Positions 34,424-43,451 of a stretch of DNA of 64,000 bases are shown here, piece after piece. Made by a program: the position numbers and the translations under genes. Each line of letters begins with the position of its first letter. Position 1 is the stretch's first letter. The DNA is taken from contig JAJPJD010000006.1 of assembly GCA_021324355.1 (NCBI GenBank), positions 1-64,000 on the forward strand. Reading direction: 5' to 3'. Under the pieces are notes generated by a model. It searched no databases and was not told where the DNA came from. It was given only the letters and a program-made list of their open reading frames with translations. This DNA is from Actinomycetota bacterium. GTDB taxonomy: Bacteria > Actinomycetota > Acidimicrobiia > Acidimicrobiales > RAAP-2.

Positions 34424-35680
34424 TCACCCGAACGGGTTGGGCACCGGGTGGGTGATGTCCAGATAGGCGGCCGACACCACCAGCATGGCCAGCAGGACCA
34501 CGAAGCCGTAGGCCAGCGGGATCAGCTTGGCCGCGTCGGCGTGGTAGGGGGGGCGGCCGCGACGGCTCCGGGCTCGCTCGTAGAGGGCAATGGCGACGTG
34601 GCCGCCGTCAAGGGGCAGCACCGGCACCATGTTCACGATCCCGATGAAGATGTTGAGCGCGATCAGCACCGCCAGCAGTGGTCCGGCGCCGGCCTTCGCC
34701 CCCTGCACCGCGGTGCGGACCGCCCCGATGATCGACTCGGGCCGTTCGGCCTGCTGGGCCGGGCTGGCCGCCGAGGGATTGACCACCTGGTGCACGTAGC
34801 TGCCGATCCCGCTCGGCGACAGCAGGTGCCCGAGGCCGGCGAACGCGCCAGCAGTGGTCTGGCCGAGCACCACGGCCGCCCCTCCCAGCGCGCCGAGCGG
34901 GTTCTCGGGCACGGTGACCGTGCCCAGCTCCACGCCGATCTCCCCCGCCCGACGCTCTCGACCCCCCACCAGATGGCGGTGGAGCGCCGGCACCACTGCC
35001 ACGACCAGCTGCTGGTGGCCTCGGCGCACCCCGAGGGCCACCGGGCGCCCGGCCGAGCGGGCGATGGTCGCGCTGAGCTGGTCAGGGGTGGCGAAGCGGT
35101 GGCCGTCCACCGAGTCGATGACGTCGCCGACCCGCAGGCCAGCCCGCTGGGCCGGGTTGAGGCGCTGGTGCGCGAAGGGGACGAAGCCCACCACCTGGAC
35201 CTCGTGCTGCGATGCGGCGCCCACGAAGACCAAGGCCGCCCACGCCAGCACGAACGCCATGACGAAGTGCATGACCGAGCCCGCCGAGGCGACCAGGACC
35301 CGCCGGCTGCACGGCGCCTGCCGGTAGGTGCGAGGCTCGTCGGCCGGGTCCACCTCCTCGAGGTTGGTCATGCCGACGATCTTCACGTAGCCCCCGGCCG
35401 GGATGGCCTTGATGCCGTAGTCGGTCTCTCCCCGCCGGACCCACCACAGGCGGGGTCCGAAGCCGACGAAGAATTCGGTGACTTTCATCCGGCTCCACTT
35501 GGCGGTGGCGAAGTGGCCGGCCTCGTGGACGATCACCATCAGCACCACCGCCACGATGACCGCCAGCAGGTCGCCCAAGCCGAAGGCGAGGAACAGCCCG
35601 ACCACCAGCGCACCGGCGACACCCAGGCGCAGCAGGGCCCGTCGGCTGCTGTGGGGTTGCGCCGGGGCCGCCGCCGTCAT
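34424..35680 (-). CDS. rseP: Site-2 protease (RseP/Rip1-like M50 peptidase)
   Basis: Intramembrane zinc metalloprotease that cleaves anti-sigma factors and similar membrane substrates. 418 residues. HEAGH at 52-56 lies in the first membrane helix group; a PDZ domain follows (RLNPAQRAGLRVGDVIDSVDG); the second metal motif NMVPVLPLDGGH is near residue 350; a final helix ends the protein. A long loop (VPENPLGALGGAA) lies between the PDZ domain and the second motif. The ATG overlaps the dxr stop (ATGA). The dxr-rseP-ispG order is the standard actinobacterial one. Confidence 0.94.
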   Translation of the reverse strand: MTAAAPAQPHSSRRALLRLGVAGALVVGLFLAFGLGDLLAVIVAVVLMVIVHEAGHFATAKWSRMKVTEFFVGFGPRLWWVRRGETDYGIKAIPAGGYVKIVGMTNLEEVDPADEPRTYRQAPCSRRVLVASAGSVMHFVMAFVLAWAALVFVGAASQHEVQVVGFVPFAHQRLNPAQRAGLRVGDVIDSVDGHRFATPDQLSATIARSAGRPVALGVRRGHQQLVVAVVPALHRHLVGGRERRAGEIGVELGTVTVPENPLGALGGAAVVLGQTTAGAFAGLGHLLSPSGIGSYVHQVVNPSAASPAQQAERPESIIGAVRTAVQGAKAGAGPLLAVLIALNIFIGIVNMVPVLPLDGGHVAIALYERARSRRGRPPYHADAAKLIPLAYGFVVLLAMLVVSAAYLDITHPVPNPFG

Positions 35681-36837
35681 CCGGCCCGCCGGGCCACCGC
35701 CTGGCTGGCGCGCGCCCGGGCGGCCCGGTCGGCCTCCAAGACCGCGTCGACCGAGTCGATCGGCGCGCCGTCGAAGGCGTCCAGGGTCTCGGCCACCACC
35801 TCGGCGATGGCCAGCCACCCGATCCGTCCGGCCAAAAAGGCGGCCACCGCGACCTCGTTGGCCGCGTTCAGCCAGGCCGGGGCGCCGCCGCCAGCTCGGC
35901 CGGCCCGATAGGCGAGCTCCAGGCAGCCGAACGCCCGGCGGTCGGGCCGCTCGAAGGTGAGCTCGACCGGACGGCCCCAGTCGACCGGGGAAAAGGCCAC
36001 CGGCAGGCGCTCCGGATACCCGAGGGCGTAGCCGATCGGCAGGCGCATGTCGGGCCCCGAGAGCTGGGCCAGGGTCGCCCCGTCGACCAGCTCGACCATG
36101 GAGTGCACGATCGACTGGGGGTGGACGACCACCTCGATACGGTCGTAGTCGAGGCCGAACAGCTCGTGAGCCTCGATCACCTCGAGTCCTTTGTTCATGA
36201 GGGTCGACGAGTCGACGGTGATCTTGGGGCCCATCTTCCAGGTGGGGTGGACCAGTGCGTCCTCCACGGTGACCTCGGCCAACGAGGCGGGGTCCCGGCC
36301 CCGGAACGGCCCGCCCGAGGCGGTGAGGAGGAGGCGGGCCACCTGGTCGACCGAGGCCACCGAGGCCAGGCACTGGTGGACGGCGCAGTGCTCGGAGTCG
36401 ACCGGCACGATCTCGGCCCCCGGGGTGGCCCGGGCCTGCTGGACCACCGGCGCCCCGGCGACGAGGGACTCCTTGTTGGCCAGGGCCAGGCGGCGCCCGG
36501 CACCGAGCGCGGCCAGCGTCACCGGGAGGCCAGCGAATCCAACCACCCCGTTGAGGACCACCTCAGCGGCGGTGGCCGCGGCGGCCAACCCTTCGGGGCC
36601 GCTGACCACCTCGGTGCCCGGTGGCACCAGCTCGGCCAGCTTGGGCGCGAGGGCCGGCTCGCCGATCGCCACCAGGGCCGGGCGCAGGGCATGGGCCTGC
36701 TCGGCCAGCAGGTCGATCGAGCCGTGGGCAGCCAGGGCCACCACCTCGAACCGACCGTCGCTGGCCTGGACCACCTCGACCGCCTGGGTCCCGATCGACC
36801 CGGTCGAGCCGATCAGGCTGACCGTGGTGCTACCCAT
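35677..36837 (-). CDS. dxr: 1-deoxy-D-xylulose-5-phosphate reductoisomerase
   Basis: Converts DXP to MEP with NADPH, the committed step of the non-mevalonate isoprenoid pathway. 386 residues from the ATG at 36837, which puts the NADPH motif VSLIGSTGSIGTQAV close to the N-terminus as in homologues; an upstream ATG at 36870 would add 11 residues. Active-site segments ALANKESLV, VPVDSEHCA, LLTASGGPFRG and HPTWKMGPKITVDSSTLMNK are intact, with the C-terminal LNAANEVAVAAFL. Coupled to rseP by ATGA. Confidence 0.96.
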   Translation of the reverse strand: MGSTTVSLIGSTGSIGTQAVEVVQASDGRFEVVALAAHGSIDLLAEQAHALRPALVAIGEPALAPKLAELVPPGTEVVSGPEGLAAAATAAEVVLNGVVGFAGLPVTLAALGAGRRLALANKESLVAGAPVVQQARATPGAEIVPVDSEHCAVHQCLASVASVDQVARLLLTASGGPFRGRDPASLAEVTVEDALVHPTWKMGPKITVDSSTLMNKGLEVIEAHELFGLDYDRIEVVVHPQSIVHSMVELVDGATLAQLSGPDMRLPIGYALGYPERLPVAFSPVDWGRPVELTFERPDRRAFGCLELAYRAGRAGGGAPAWLNAANEVAVAAFLAGRIGWLAIAEVVAETLDAFDGAPIDSVDAVLEADRAARARASQAVARRAG

Positions 36838-36920
36838 CGGCCCGGTTGCGCTCGGCCATCGGGCCAGCATGCCACCGCCGGGCGCCCCCAGGGGCGCAGT
36901 CGGTCACCGTCGGTGACCGG

Positions 36921-38543
36921 TCATCCCAGGTGGAACGCCAGGACCAGATAGTAGGTGGCCGGGAGGGCGAACAACAGACCGTCGACCCGGTCGAGCATGC
37001 CCCCGTGGCCCGGGAGGAGCCGGCCCATGTCCTTGAGGCCCAGGTGGCGCTTCACGGTCGACTCGAACAGATCACCCAGCGTGGCCACCACCGAGACGAC
37101 CAGCGCCAGCGCCGCCGCCTTGCCGGCGGTCCACGGGTGCACCAGGTGCAGCACCACCACCGAGACGATGAGCGAGGTCACCAGGCCACCGACCAGGCCC
37201 TCCCAGGTCTTGTTGGGGCTGGCCGACGCCAGGGGATGGCGGCCCAACCACGCCCCGAAGGCCAACGCGCCGACGTCGTAGGCGACGCCGGCGACCACCC
37301 CGCCGAGCAGGAAGGCGATCCCGTGGCGGTGGGGGAACAGCGACGGGGACAGGAGCAGGGCCCCGAAGGACCCGAACCCCGCCACCCAGGCGAACACGAA
37401 CACCGTGGTCCCGGTGGAGCGCACCGCATCGGTCCGCTCCACCCCGACCAGGTGCCACACCAAGCACGCAGCCACGAGCAGCACCAGCACCAGTGGGAGC
37501 GCGCCCAGGCCCCGGTTGTAGGCGGCGACCATGACCGACACCGTGGCCGCCAGCCCCAGCAGGGTGGCCGGGTGGTAGCCGCCCCGGCGGAAGGCGGCGA
37601 ACGCCTCGGCCGCTGCCAGCGTCACGACCAAGGTGATGAAGCCCACCGCCGCCGCCGGACCAGCCTTGAAGGTGATGAGGGCCAGGCCGCCCAGGACCAC
37701 GCCCGAGGCGATGGCGGCGGCCACGTTGCGCGGCGGTGGCTCGGCCGGCTCGGGCGGCGCCGGCGGCTGCAGCCGCTCCGCTGCCCGGGCCGCCCGGTCG
37801 GCCGGGGGGCGGGGAGCGGACCGACGGCCGGCCGCAGCCCGCAAGGAGCGGAGCCGGGACGCCGGCGGCTCGGGCGGCGAGTCGAGATCGTCGACGACCA
37901 GCGACTCGCTTCTCGACCCCTCCTGGTCCTCGCCCGCTGCCGGAGCCTCGGCTGGCTCCTGCGGACCTGGAGGCACCGGGTCCTCCCGGCCCACTGCCGG
38001 GAGGACGGCAGTGGCCGGGCCGTCGTCGTCGGTCCACGGCGTCGCGGCCCCCCCGGCCAGGTCGTCCCAGGCCTCCTCGGCCTCATCGTCCCAGGCGTCC
38101 TCGCTCAGGAGGTCCCCGGCCGTGCCCCTGGCCCCTCCGGGGAGGTCGAACACCCACGGCTGGCGGTCGGAGCCCGCGGCACCAAGCCCCCCAGCCTCGC
38201 CCTGTCCGGCCAGCATCGAGGGCTCGAACCCCCCGTCCTGGGCCTCCCAGTCGGCGTCCTCCTCCCGCCAGGTGGGGGCGCGCAGGGTGGCAAAGGGGTC
38301 CGAGCGGTCGTCAGCCGACGAGCCGGACAGGACCGACGGGACCTCGCCGGTGGGAGGCTCGGTCCAGTGCGGCAGCGGGGGCACGACGAAGCCCTGGGCG
38401 GATCCCTGGTCGGGCGCGGCCTCCTCGGTCGGCGGGGGCTCCGCCCCCCCAGTCACCCGGCCGGCCGGCTGCGCCCCCACGATCCGCACCTGCCCGCTTC
38501 GATACCCGGTGTGCTCCAGGTCCTCGTGGTCTTCTCTGGCCAT
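36921..38543 (-). CDS. cdsA: Phosphatidate cytidylyltransferase with long N-terminal extension
   Basis: Makes CDP-diacylglycerol from phosphatidate and CTP at the membrane. 540 residues; the ATG at 38543 has GGGGG five bases upstream. The C-terminal half has about eight membrane helices and the CdsA signature ESTVKRHLGLKDMGRLLPG followed by HGGMLDRVDG; ASPNKTWEG precedes it. Unusually, the first about 260 residues are hydrophilic, rich in Asp/Glu/Pro/Ala, with near-repeated acidic segments (EDAWDDEAEEAWDDL) and a basic patch before the first helix. Bacterial CdsA is normally about 270-300 residues, so this cytosolic, probably disordered tail nearly doubles it. Lies 10 bases after frr. Confidence 0.93.
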   Translation of the reverse strand: MAREDHEDLEHTGYRSGQVRIVGAQPAGRVTGGAEPPPTEEAAPDQGSAQGFVVPPLPHWTEPPTGEVPSVLSGSSADDRSDPFATLRAPTWREEDADWEAQDGGFEPSMLAGQGEAGGLGAAGSDRQPWVFDLPGGARGTAGDLLSEDAWDDEAEEAWDDLAGGAATPWTDDDGPATAVLPAVGREDPVPPGPQEPAEAPAAGEDQEGSRSESLVVDDLDSPPEPPASRLRSLRAAAGRRSAPRPPADRAARAAERLQPPAPPEPAEPPPRNVAAAIASGVVLGGLALITFKAGPAAAVGFITLVVTLAAAEAFAAFRRGGYHPATLLGLAATVSVMVAAYNRGLGALPLVLVLLVAACLVWHLVGVERTDAVRSTGTTVFVFAWVAGFGSFGALLLSPSLFPHRHGIAFLLGGVVAGVAYDVGALAFGAWLGRHPLASASPNKTWEGLVGGLVTSLIVSVVVLHLVHPWTAGKAAALALVVSVVATLGDLFESTVKRHLGLKDMGRLLPGHGGMLDRVDGLLFALPATYYLVLAFHLG

Positions 38544-38553
38544 CTGTTCCCCC

Positions 38554-39123
38554 TCAGACCTCCAAGAGCTCCCGCTCTTTGTGGCTGAGCAGCTCATCGA
38601 TCACGCCGATCTGGCCGTGGGTCAGCTTCTCCAGTTCCTTCTCGACCCGCTCCAGCTCGTCGGCGGTGAGCGAGCCCTCTTTCTCCAGGCTCTCGAGCTC
38701 GTGGCGGGCTGCCCGGCGGAGGTTCCGAACCGCGACCCGCCCCTCTTCGGCCTTGTGCCGCACCACCTTCACCAACTCCCGGCGGCGCTCCTCGGTGAGG
38801 GGCGGGAAGGCCAGCCTGATCACGGTGCCGTCGTTGGCCGGGTTGATGCCCAGGTCCGAAGCGCTGATCGCCCGCTCGATGGCGCCGAGCGAGCTCTTGT
38901 CGTAGGGAGAGACGACCAGCAGCATCGCGTCGGGGACGCTGAAGCTGGCCAGCTGGCGCAGCGGCGTCTGGGTCCCGTAGTAGTCGACCATGATCGACTC
39001 GACGAGCGCCGGCGAGGCCCGGCCGGTGCGCACCGAGGCGAACTCGCCCTTGGCGTGCTCCACCGCCTTGGCCATCTTCTCTCTGGCCTCCTCGAGCACG
39101 ACCTGGCCGAGCTCTTCGGTCAT
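38554..39123 (-). CDS. frr: Ribosome recycling factor
   Basis: Splits post-termination ribosomes together with EF-G. 189 residues with family signatures VRTGRASPALVESIMVDYYG, TPLRQLASFSVP and TEERRRELVKVV. The start overlaps the pyrH stop (ATGA). Part of the rpsB-tsf-pyrH-frr run. Confidence 0.97.
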   Translation of the reverse strand: MTEELGQVVLEEAREKMAKAVEHAKGEFASVRTGRASPALVESIMVDYYGTQTPLRQLASFSVPDAMLLVVSPYDKSSLGAIERAISASDLGINPANDGTVIRLAFPPLTEERRRELVKVVRHKAEEGRVAVRNLRRAARHELESLEKEGSLTADELERVEKELEKLTHGQIGVIDELLSHKERELLEV

Positions 39124-39839
39124 CGGACCAGCGTACCGATCTGCTCGCCGCTCAGGGCCCGGCGCAGGTTCCCGGCCGGCATCAGGTCGAACACCCTGAT
39201 GGGCAGGCCATTGTCCTTGCAGAAGGTCACCGCGGTGAGGTCCATCACCCGCAGATCCTTGGCCACGATGTCCATGAAGGAGATCTCGTCGAAGCGGGTC
39301 GCGTTGGGGTCGAGGCGTGGGTCGGCGCTGTAGACGCCGTCGACCCCGCTGTGGGTCCCCTTGAACAACAGGTCGGCCTCGATCTCGGCAGCCCGCAGGG
39401 CGGCCGAGGTGTCGGTGGTGAAGTACGGGTTCCCGGTCCCCGCCGCCAGCAGGACCACCCGGCCCTTCTCCAGATGGCGGACCGCCCGGCGCCGGATGTA
39501 GGGCTCGGCCACCTCGGCCATGTGGATCGCGGTCAGCACCCGGGTGTCCTGCCCGTGCTTCTCCAGCGCGTCCTGCAACGCCAGCGCGTTGATCACCGTG
39601 GCCAGCATCCCCATGGTGTCCGAGGTGGCTCGGTCCATCCCGGCCCCGGTACCGGTGGTCCCTCGCCAGATGTTCCCCCCGCCGACCACCACCGCGAGCT
39701 CGAGGTCGAGCTCGGCGCGGGCCTCGGCGATCTCCACCGCGAACCGCTGGACCACCGCGGCGTCCAGGGTCTCCTCCGAGGAGGCCGAGGCCAATGCCTC
39801 GCCGGACATCTTCAGCACGACTCGCTTCTGGTCAGCCAC
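39120..39839 (-). CDS. pyrH: UMP kinase
   Basis: Phosphorylates UMP to UDP; hexameric amino-acid-kinase fold. 239 residues from GTG 39839. Features: RVVLKMSGEALA, the glycine loop VVVGGGNIWRG, DRATSDTMGMLATVINALAL, and TGNPYFTTDTSAALRAAEI. It lies 29 bases after tsf and is coupled to frr. Confidence 0.97.
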   Translation of the reverse strand: MADQKRVVLKMSGEALASASSEETLDAAVVQRFAVEIAEARAELDLELAVVVGGGNIWRGTTGTGAGMDRATSDTMGMLATVINALALQDALEKHGQDTRVLTAIHMAEVAEPYIRRRAVRHLEKGRVVLLAAGTGNPYFTTDTSAALRAAEIEADLLFKGTHSGVDGVYSADPRLDPNATRFDEISFMDIVAKDLRVMDLTAVTFCKDNGLPIRVFDLMPAGNLRRALSGEQIGTLVR

Positions 39840-39868
39840 CTCGCGCCCCCATGTCGGCTCGGACGATC

Positions 39869-40663
39869 CTAGGGACCGATCACCACCTGGGCGAAGCCCA
39901 CGATCCGAGCCGAACCCAGCATGGCACCGACCGACGTCTTGTCGTCGTGAGCCGAGGGCTGCTCGAGCAGCACCCGCTCCTTGAACCAGCCGTTCAGGCG
40001 GCCCTCCACGATCCGCTCCAGCGCCGCCTCGGGCTTGCCCTCGTTGCGGGTCAACGCCTCGAGGGTCCGCCGCTCCTGCTCGACCACCTCGGCCGGCACT
40101 TCGTCCCGTGACACGTAGGCCGGCCGGGAGAAGGCGGCGGTCAGCGCAACCTCGTGGGCCTGTTCGGGCGTCCCGCCGGCGAGGACCACCGCCACCGCGT
40201 TGACGCCCCGTCCGGACTGTTGGTGGAGGTAGGTGTCGACCACCTCGCCCTCGCCGGCGACCAGCCGGTACACCTGGCCGACCGAGATGTTCTCCTTCAG
40301 CACCACTGCCAGCTGCTCGACCGCCTCTGGGCGGTCAGCCACCGCCTCGGTGCCCTCGGCCGCCACCAGCGCCGCCAGCTCGTCGGCGGTCGCCACGAAC
40401 TCTGCCGCCTTGGCCACGAAGTCCGTCTCGCAGCGCAGCTCGACGATGGCCGCGACCGGTCCGTCCTTCACCACCGCAACCGCCCCCTGGGCGGCCTCGC
40501 GGTCCTCCCGCTTGGCGGCGTCGGCAAGCCCGCGCTCGCGCAGCCATCCTTTGGCCGCCTCCATGTCGCCGTCGCAGGCCTCGAGGGCTCGCTTGCAGTC
40601 CATCATCCCGGCGCCGGTGACCTGGCGCAGGCGCTGGACGTCCTTGGCAGTGAACGACGCCAC
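39869..40663 (-). CDS. tsf: Elongation factor Ts
   Basis: Nucleotide exchange factor for EF-Tu. 264 residues from GTG 40663, with GGAGGGG five bases upstream. It has the N-terminal UBA-like signature DVQRLRQVTGAGMMDCKRAL and the core VELRCETDFVAK, and ends with the SVGAML segment. The stop codon is TAG, which shows that TAG acts as a normal terminator here. Follows rpsB by two bases. Confidence 0.96.
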   Translation of the reverse strand: MASFTAKDVQRLRQVTGAGMMDCKRALEACDGDMEAAKGWLRERGLADAAKREDREAAQGAVAVVKDGPVAAIVELRCETDFVAKAAEFVATADELAALVAAEGTEAVADRPEAVEQLAVVLKENISVGQVYRLVAGEGEVVDTYLHQQSGRGVNAVAVVLAGGTPEQAHEVALTAAFSRPAYVSRDEVPAEVVEQERRTLEALTRNEGKPEAALERIVEGRLNGWFKERVLLEQPSAHDDKTSVGAMLGSARIVGFAQVVIGP

Positions 40664-40665
40664 CG

Positions 40666-41535
<870 letters not shown>

Positions 41536-41563
41536 GGGTCAGTCCTCCAGTCGGTTGTTCCTC

Positions 41564-41645
41564 CCCGGGCGCAGCACCTCGCGTGGAGGCGACCGCTGCG
41601 CGCGCCCGGGTGTGTCGTTGGCCACGCCGCCCCCTGTGGGCGGCG
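41564..41645 (-). promoter_or_regulatory. Structured rpsB leader (candidate S2 autoregulatory element)
   Basis: Two hairpins lie between xerC and rpsB in the minus-strand RNA. The first is an 8-bp stem CGCCGCCC/GGGCGGCG with a 5-base loop (41625-41645). The second is a long stem pairing CCCGGGCG and CGCAGC with GCTGCGCCCGGG, with a 2-base bulge (41564-41610). The second ends about 28 bases before the rpsB GTG. A TACACT hexamer just upstream (about 41653-41658) could be the -10. Similarity to known rpsB leaders is inferred from position only. Confidence 0.4.
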
Positions 41646-41684
41646 CCCGAGTGTACCCGGCCCCGGCACCACTGGCGGCGGCGC

Positions 41685-42605
41685 TCAGGCCCGGGGGTGG
41701 GTGCGGCGGTAGACGGCAACCAGCCGCTCCTTGCTCACATGGGTGTAGACCTGGGTCGTCTGCAAGCTGGCGTGGCCCAGCAGCTCCTGGACCACCCGCA
41801 GGTCCGCCCCCTCGTCGAGCAGGTGGGTGGCGAAGCTGTGCCGCAACGCGTGGGGGTGGGTCGGGACCGCCGAGCGGCGGTCGAGGATCCGCCGGACGTC
41901 GCGGGGCCCGAGGCGGCGGCCGGCCCGGTTCAAGAACACCGCCTCGGCGGGGCTGGTCGGGGTGGCCAGGACCGCCCACCCCTCGGTGAGCCAGCGCTCG
42001 ATCGCCGCGGCTGCTCGGTCGTGGATCGGCACCCGGCGCTCCTTGGACCCCTTCCCGAGCACGGTGACCGTGCGCCCGGGAAGGTCCAGGCCGGCCCGGT
42101 CGAGGCCGCACAGCTCGGCCACCCGCAGCCCGGCGGCGTAGAGCAGCTCGAGCACGGCCAGGTCACGGCAGACCACCGCCTGCTCCAGCCGCTCCGGGGG
42201 CGCCGGTGGGAGCTGGAGGAGCCGGTCGACCTCCCGCTCGGAGAGCACCCGGGGCAGTCGCCCGGCCGCCTTGGGGGAGGACAGGCCCCGGGCCGGGTCC
42301 AGCTCGACCAGGCCGCGCCGCCGGCACCACGCGAAGTAGGCCCGCAGGGCCGCCGCCTTGCGGGCCACGGTGGCCCGGGCGAACCGACGGGTCGCCAGGT
42401 ACGCCAGGTAGCGCCGGAGCAGGAGCCGCTCGACCTGCGCCGGCGAGCTGACCTGGGCCCGGCCGGCCCACTCGGCGAATGCCGCGACGTCGCTGCCGTA
42501 CGCCCGGCGGGTCGCCGCGGCACGCCCGGAGAGGGCGGCCTCGAACCCCTCCAGCTCCCAGCGGCGCCGGAGGTCCGCCTCGGGGTCGGTCACCGGCGTT
42601 GGCAC
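41685..42605 (-). CDS. xerC: Tyrosine recombinase XerC
   Basis: Site-specific recombinase that resolves chromosome dimers at dif with its XerD partner. 306 residues: N-terminal SAM-like core-binding domain (about 15-105) and C-terminal catalytic domain. All catalytic residues are present: R161 (AAGLRVAEL), K185 (GKGSKERR), H252 and R255 (HALRHSFATH), H278 (LLGHAS) and Y287 (QVYTH). GTG start at 42605, six bases after a TAGCGT hexamer (leaderless). Its place next to rpsB-tsf is conserved in actinobacteria, which argues against a phage integrase. Confidence 0.93.
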   Translation of the reverse strand: MPTPVTDPEADLRRRWELEGFEAALSGRAAATRRAYGSDVAAFAEWAGRAQVSSPAQVERLLLRRYLAYLATRRFARATVARKAAALRAYFAWCRRRGLVELDPARGLSSPKAAGRLPRVLSEREVDRLLQLPPAPPERLEQAVVCRDLAVLELLYAAGLRVAELCGLDRAGLDLPGRTVTVLGKGSKERRVPIHDRAAAAIERWLTEGWAVLATPTSPAEAVFLNRAGRRLGPRDVRRILDRRSAVPTHPHALRHSFATHLLDEGADLRVVQELLGHASLQTTQVYTHVSKERLVAVYRRTHPRA

Positions 42606-42611
42606 GGGCCA

Positions 42612-42617
42612 ACGCTA
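42612..42617 (-). promoter_or_regulatory. -10 element for leaderless xerC mRNA
   Basis: TAGCGT on the minus strand, six bases before GTG 42605, within the 161-base divergent gap shared with the response-regulator gene. I saw no convincing promoter for the plus strand in that gap. Confidence 0.5.
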
Positions 42618-42766
42618 CGGCCACCGGTTGGTCCTGGCGGGGACCGTGACCAGGGCGCGACGCGGCGCCAGGGACCGCAGCAGCTATGGCAAGATCGGCC
42701 GCGGCGGGTCGGGGCCGGTCGCCATTCGGTCGCCACGGCCGCCGACCCAGTGCTGGAGGCGACGCC

Positions 42767-43450
42767 ATGAGCAGCCGCATCTTGGTGGTTGAGGACGACG
42801 AACGGATCCGCTCCTCGATGCGCCTGGCCCTGGAGGAGGAGGGCTACGAGGTCGACGACGTGGGCAGCGGCGAGGAGGCGCTGGACCACTTCAACGCCCA
42901 GCCCCCTGACGTGACGCTCATCGACCTCATGCTGCCCGGGATGGACGGCTTCGAGTGCTGCCGGGCCCTGCGACGCCAGAGCGCGGTGCCGATCATCATG
43001 GTGACCGCCCGCACCGACACCCACGACGTGGTGGCCGGTCTGGAGGCGGGCGCCGACGACTACGTCACCAAACCATTCGTGGCCAAGGAGCTCGGTGCCC
43101 GGATCCGGGCCCTGCTCCGGCGGGCCCGACCGGCCGAGGAGGAGCCCCGGGTGCTCACCTTCGGCGACCTCGAGCTCATCCCCGAACAGGGAGTGCTGCG
43201 CCACCGCGACGGCCATGACGTGCACTGCACTCGCACCGAGTTCCGGCTGCTGTGCGAGCTCGCCTCCAACCCGAACAAGGTGCTCACCCGAGAGCAGCTC
43301 CTCGACCGGGTGTGGGGCTACGACTACTTCGGCGACGGTCGGCTGGTCGACGTCCACATCCGCCGGCTGCGGACCAAGGTGGAGGCCGACCCGGCGCTGC
43401 CGCGCCACATCCTCACTGTCCGCGGCATGGGCTACAAGCTGGTCCCCTGA
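42767..43450 (+). CDS. mtrA: OmpR-family response regulator (MtrA-like)
   Basis: 227 residues; the ATG at 42767 follows GGAGG by seven bases. The receiver domain has acidic pocket VVEDDE, phospho-acceptor D53 (LIDLMLPGMDG), T80 and K102 (VTKPF). A winged-helix DNA-binding domain (about 128-227) has CTRTEFRLLCELASNPNKVL and VDVHIRRLRTKVE. The next two genes, a kinase and a GerMN lipoprotein, give the MtrA-MtrB-LpqB order, which in actinobacteria coordinates cell division and cell-wall turnover. The MtrA name is given by context; sequence alone supports an OmpR-type regulator. Confidence 0.9.
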   Translation: MSSRILVVEDDERIRSSMRLALEEEGYEVDDVGSGEEALDHFNAQPPDVTLIDLMLPGMDGFECCRALRRQSAVPIIMVTARTDTHDVVAGLEAGADDYVTKPFVAKELGARIRALLRRARPAEEEPRVLTFGDLELIPEQGVLRHRDGHDVHCTRTEFRLLCELASNPNKVLTREQLLDRVWGYDYFGDGRLVDVHIRRLRTKVEADPALPRHILTVRGMGYKLVP

Positions 43451-43451
43451 G

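Noticed and set aside
41685-42605. Phage or island integrase
   Set aside because: The gene is next to rpsB-tsf, the conserved XerC position, with no attachment repeats or phage genes nearby.
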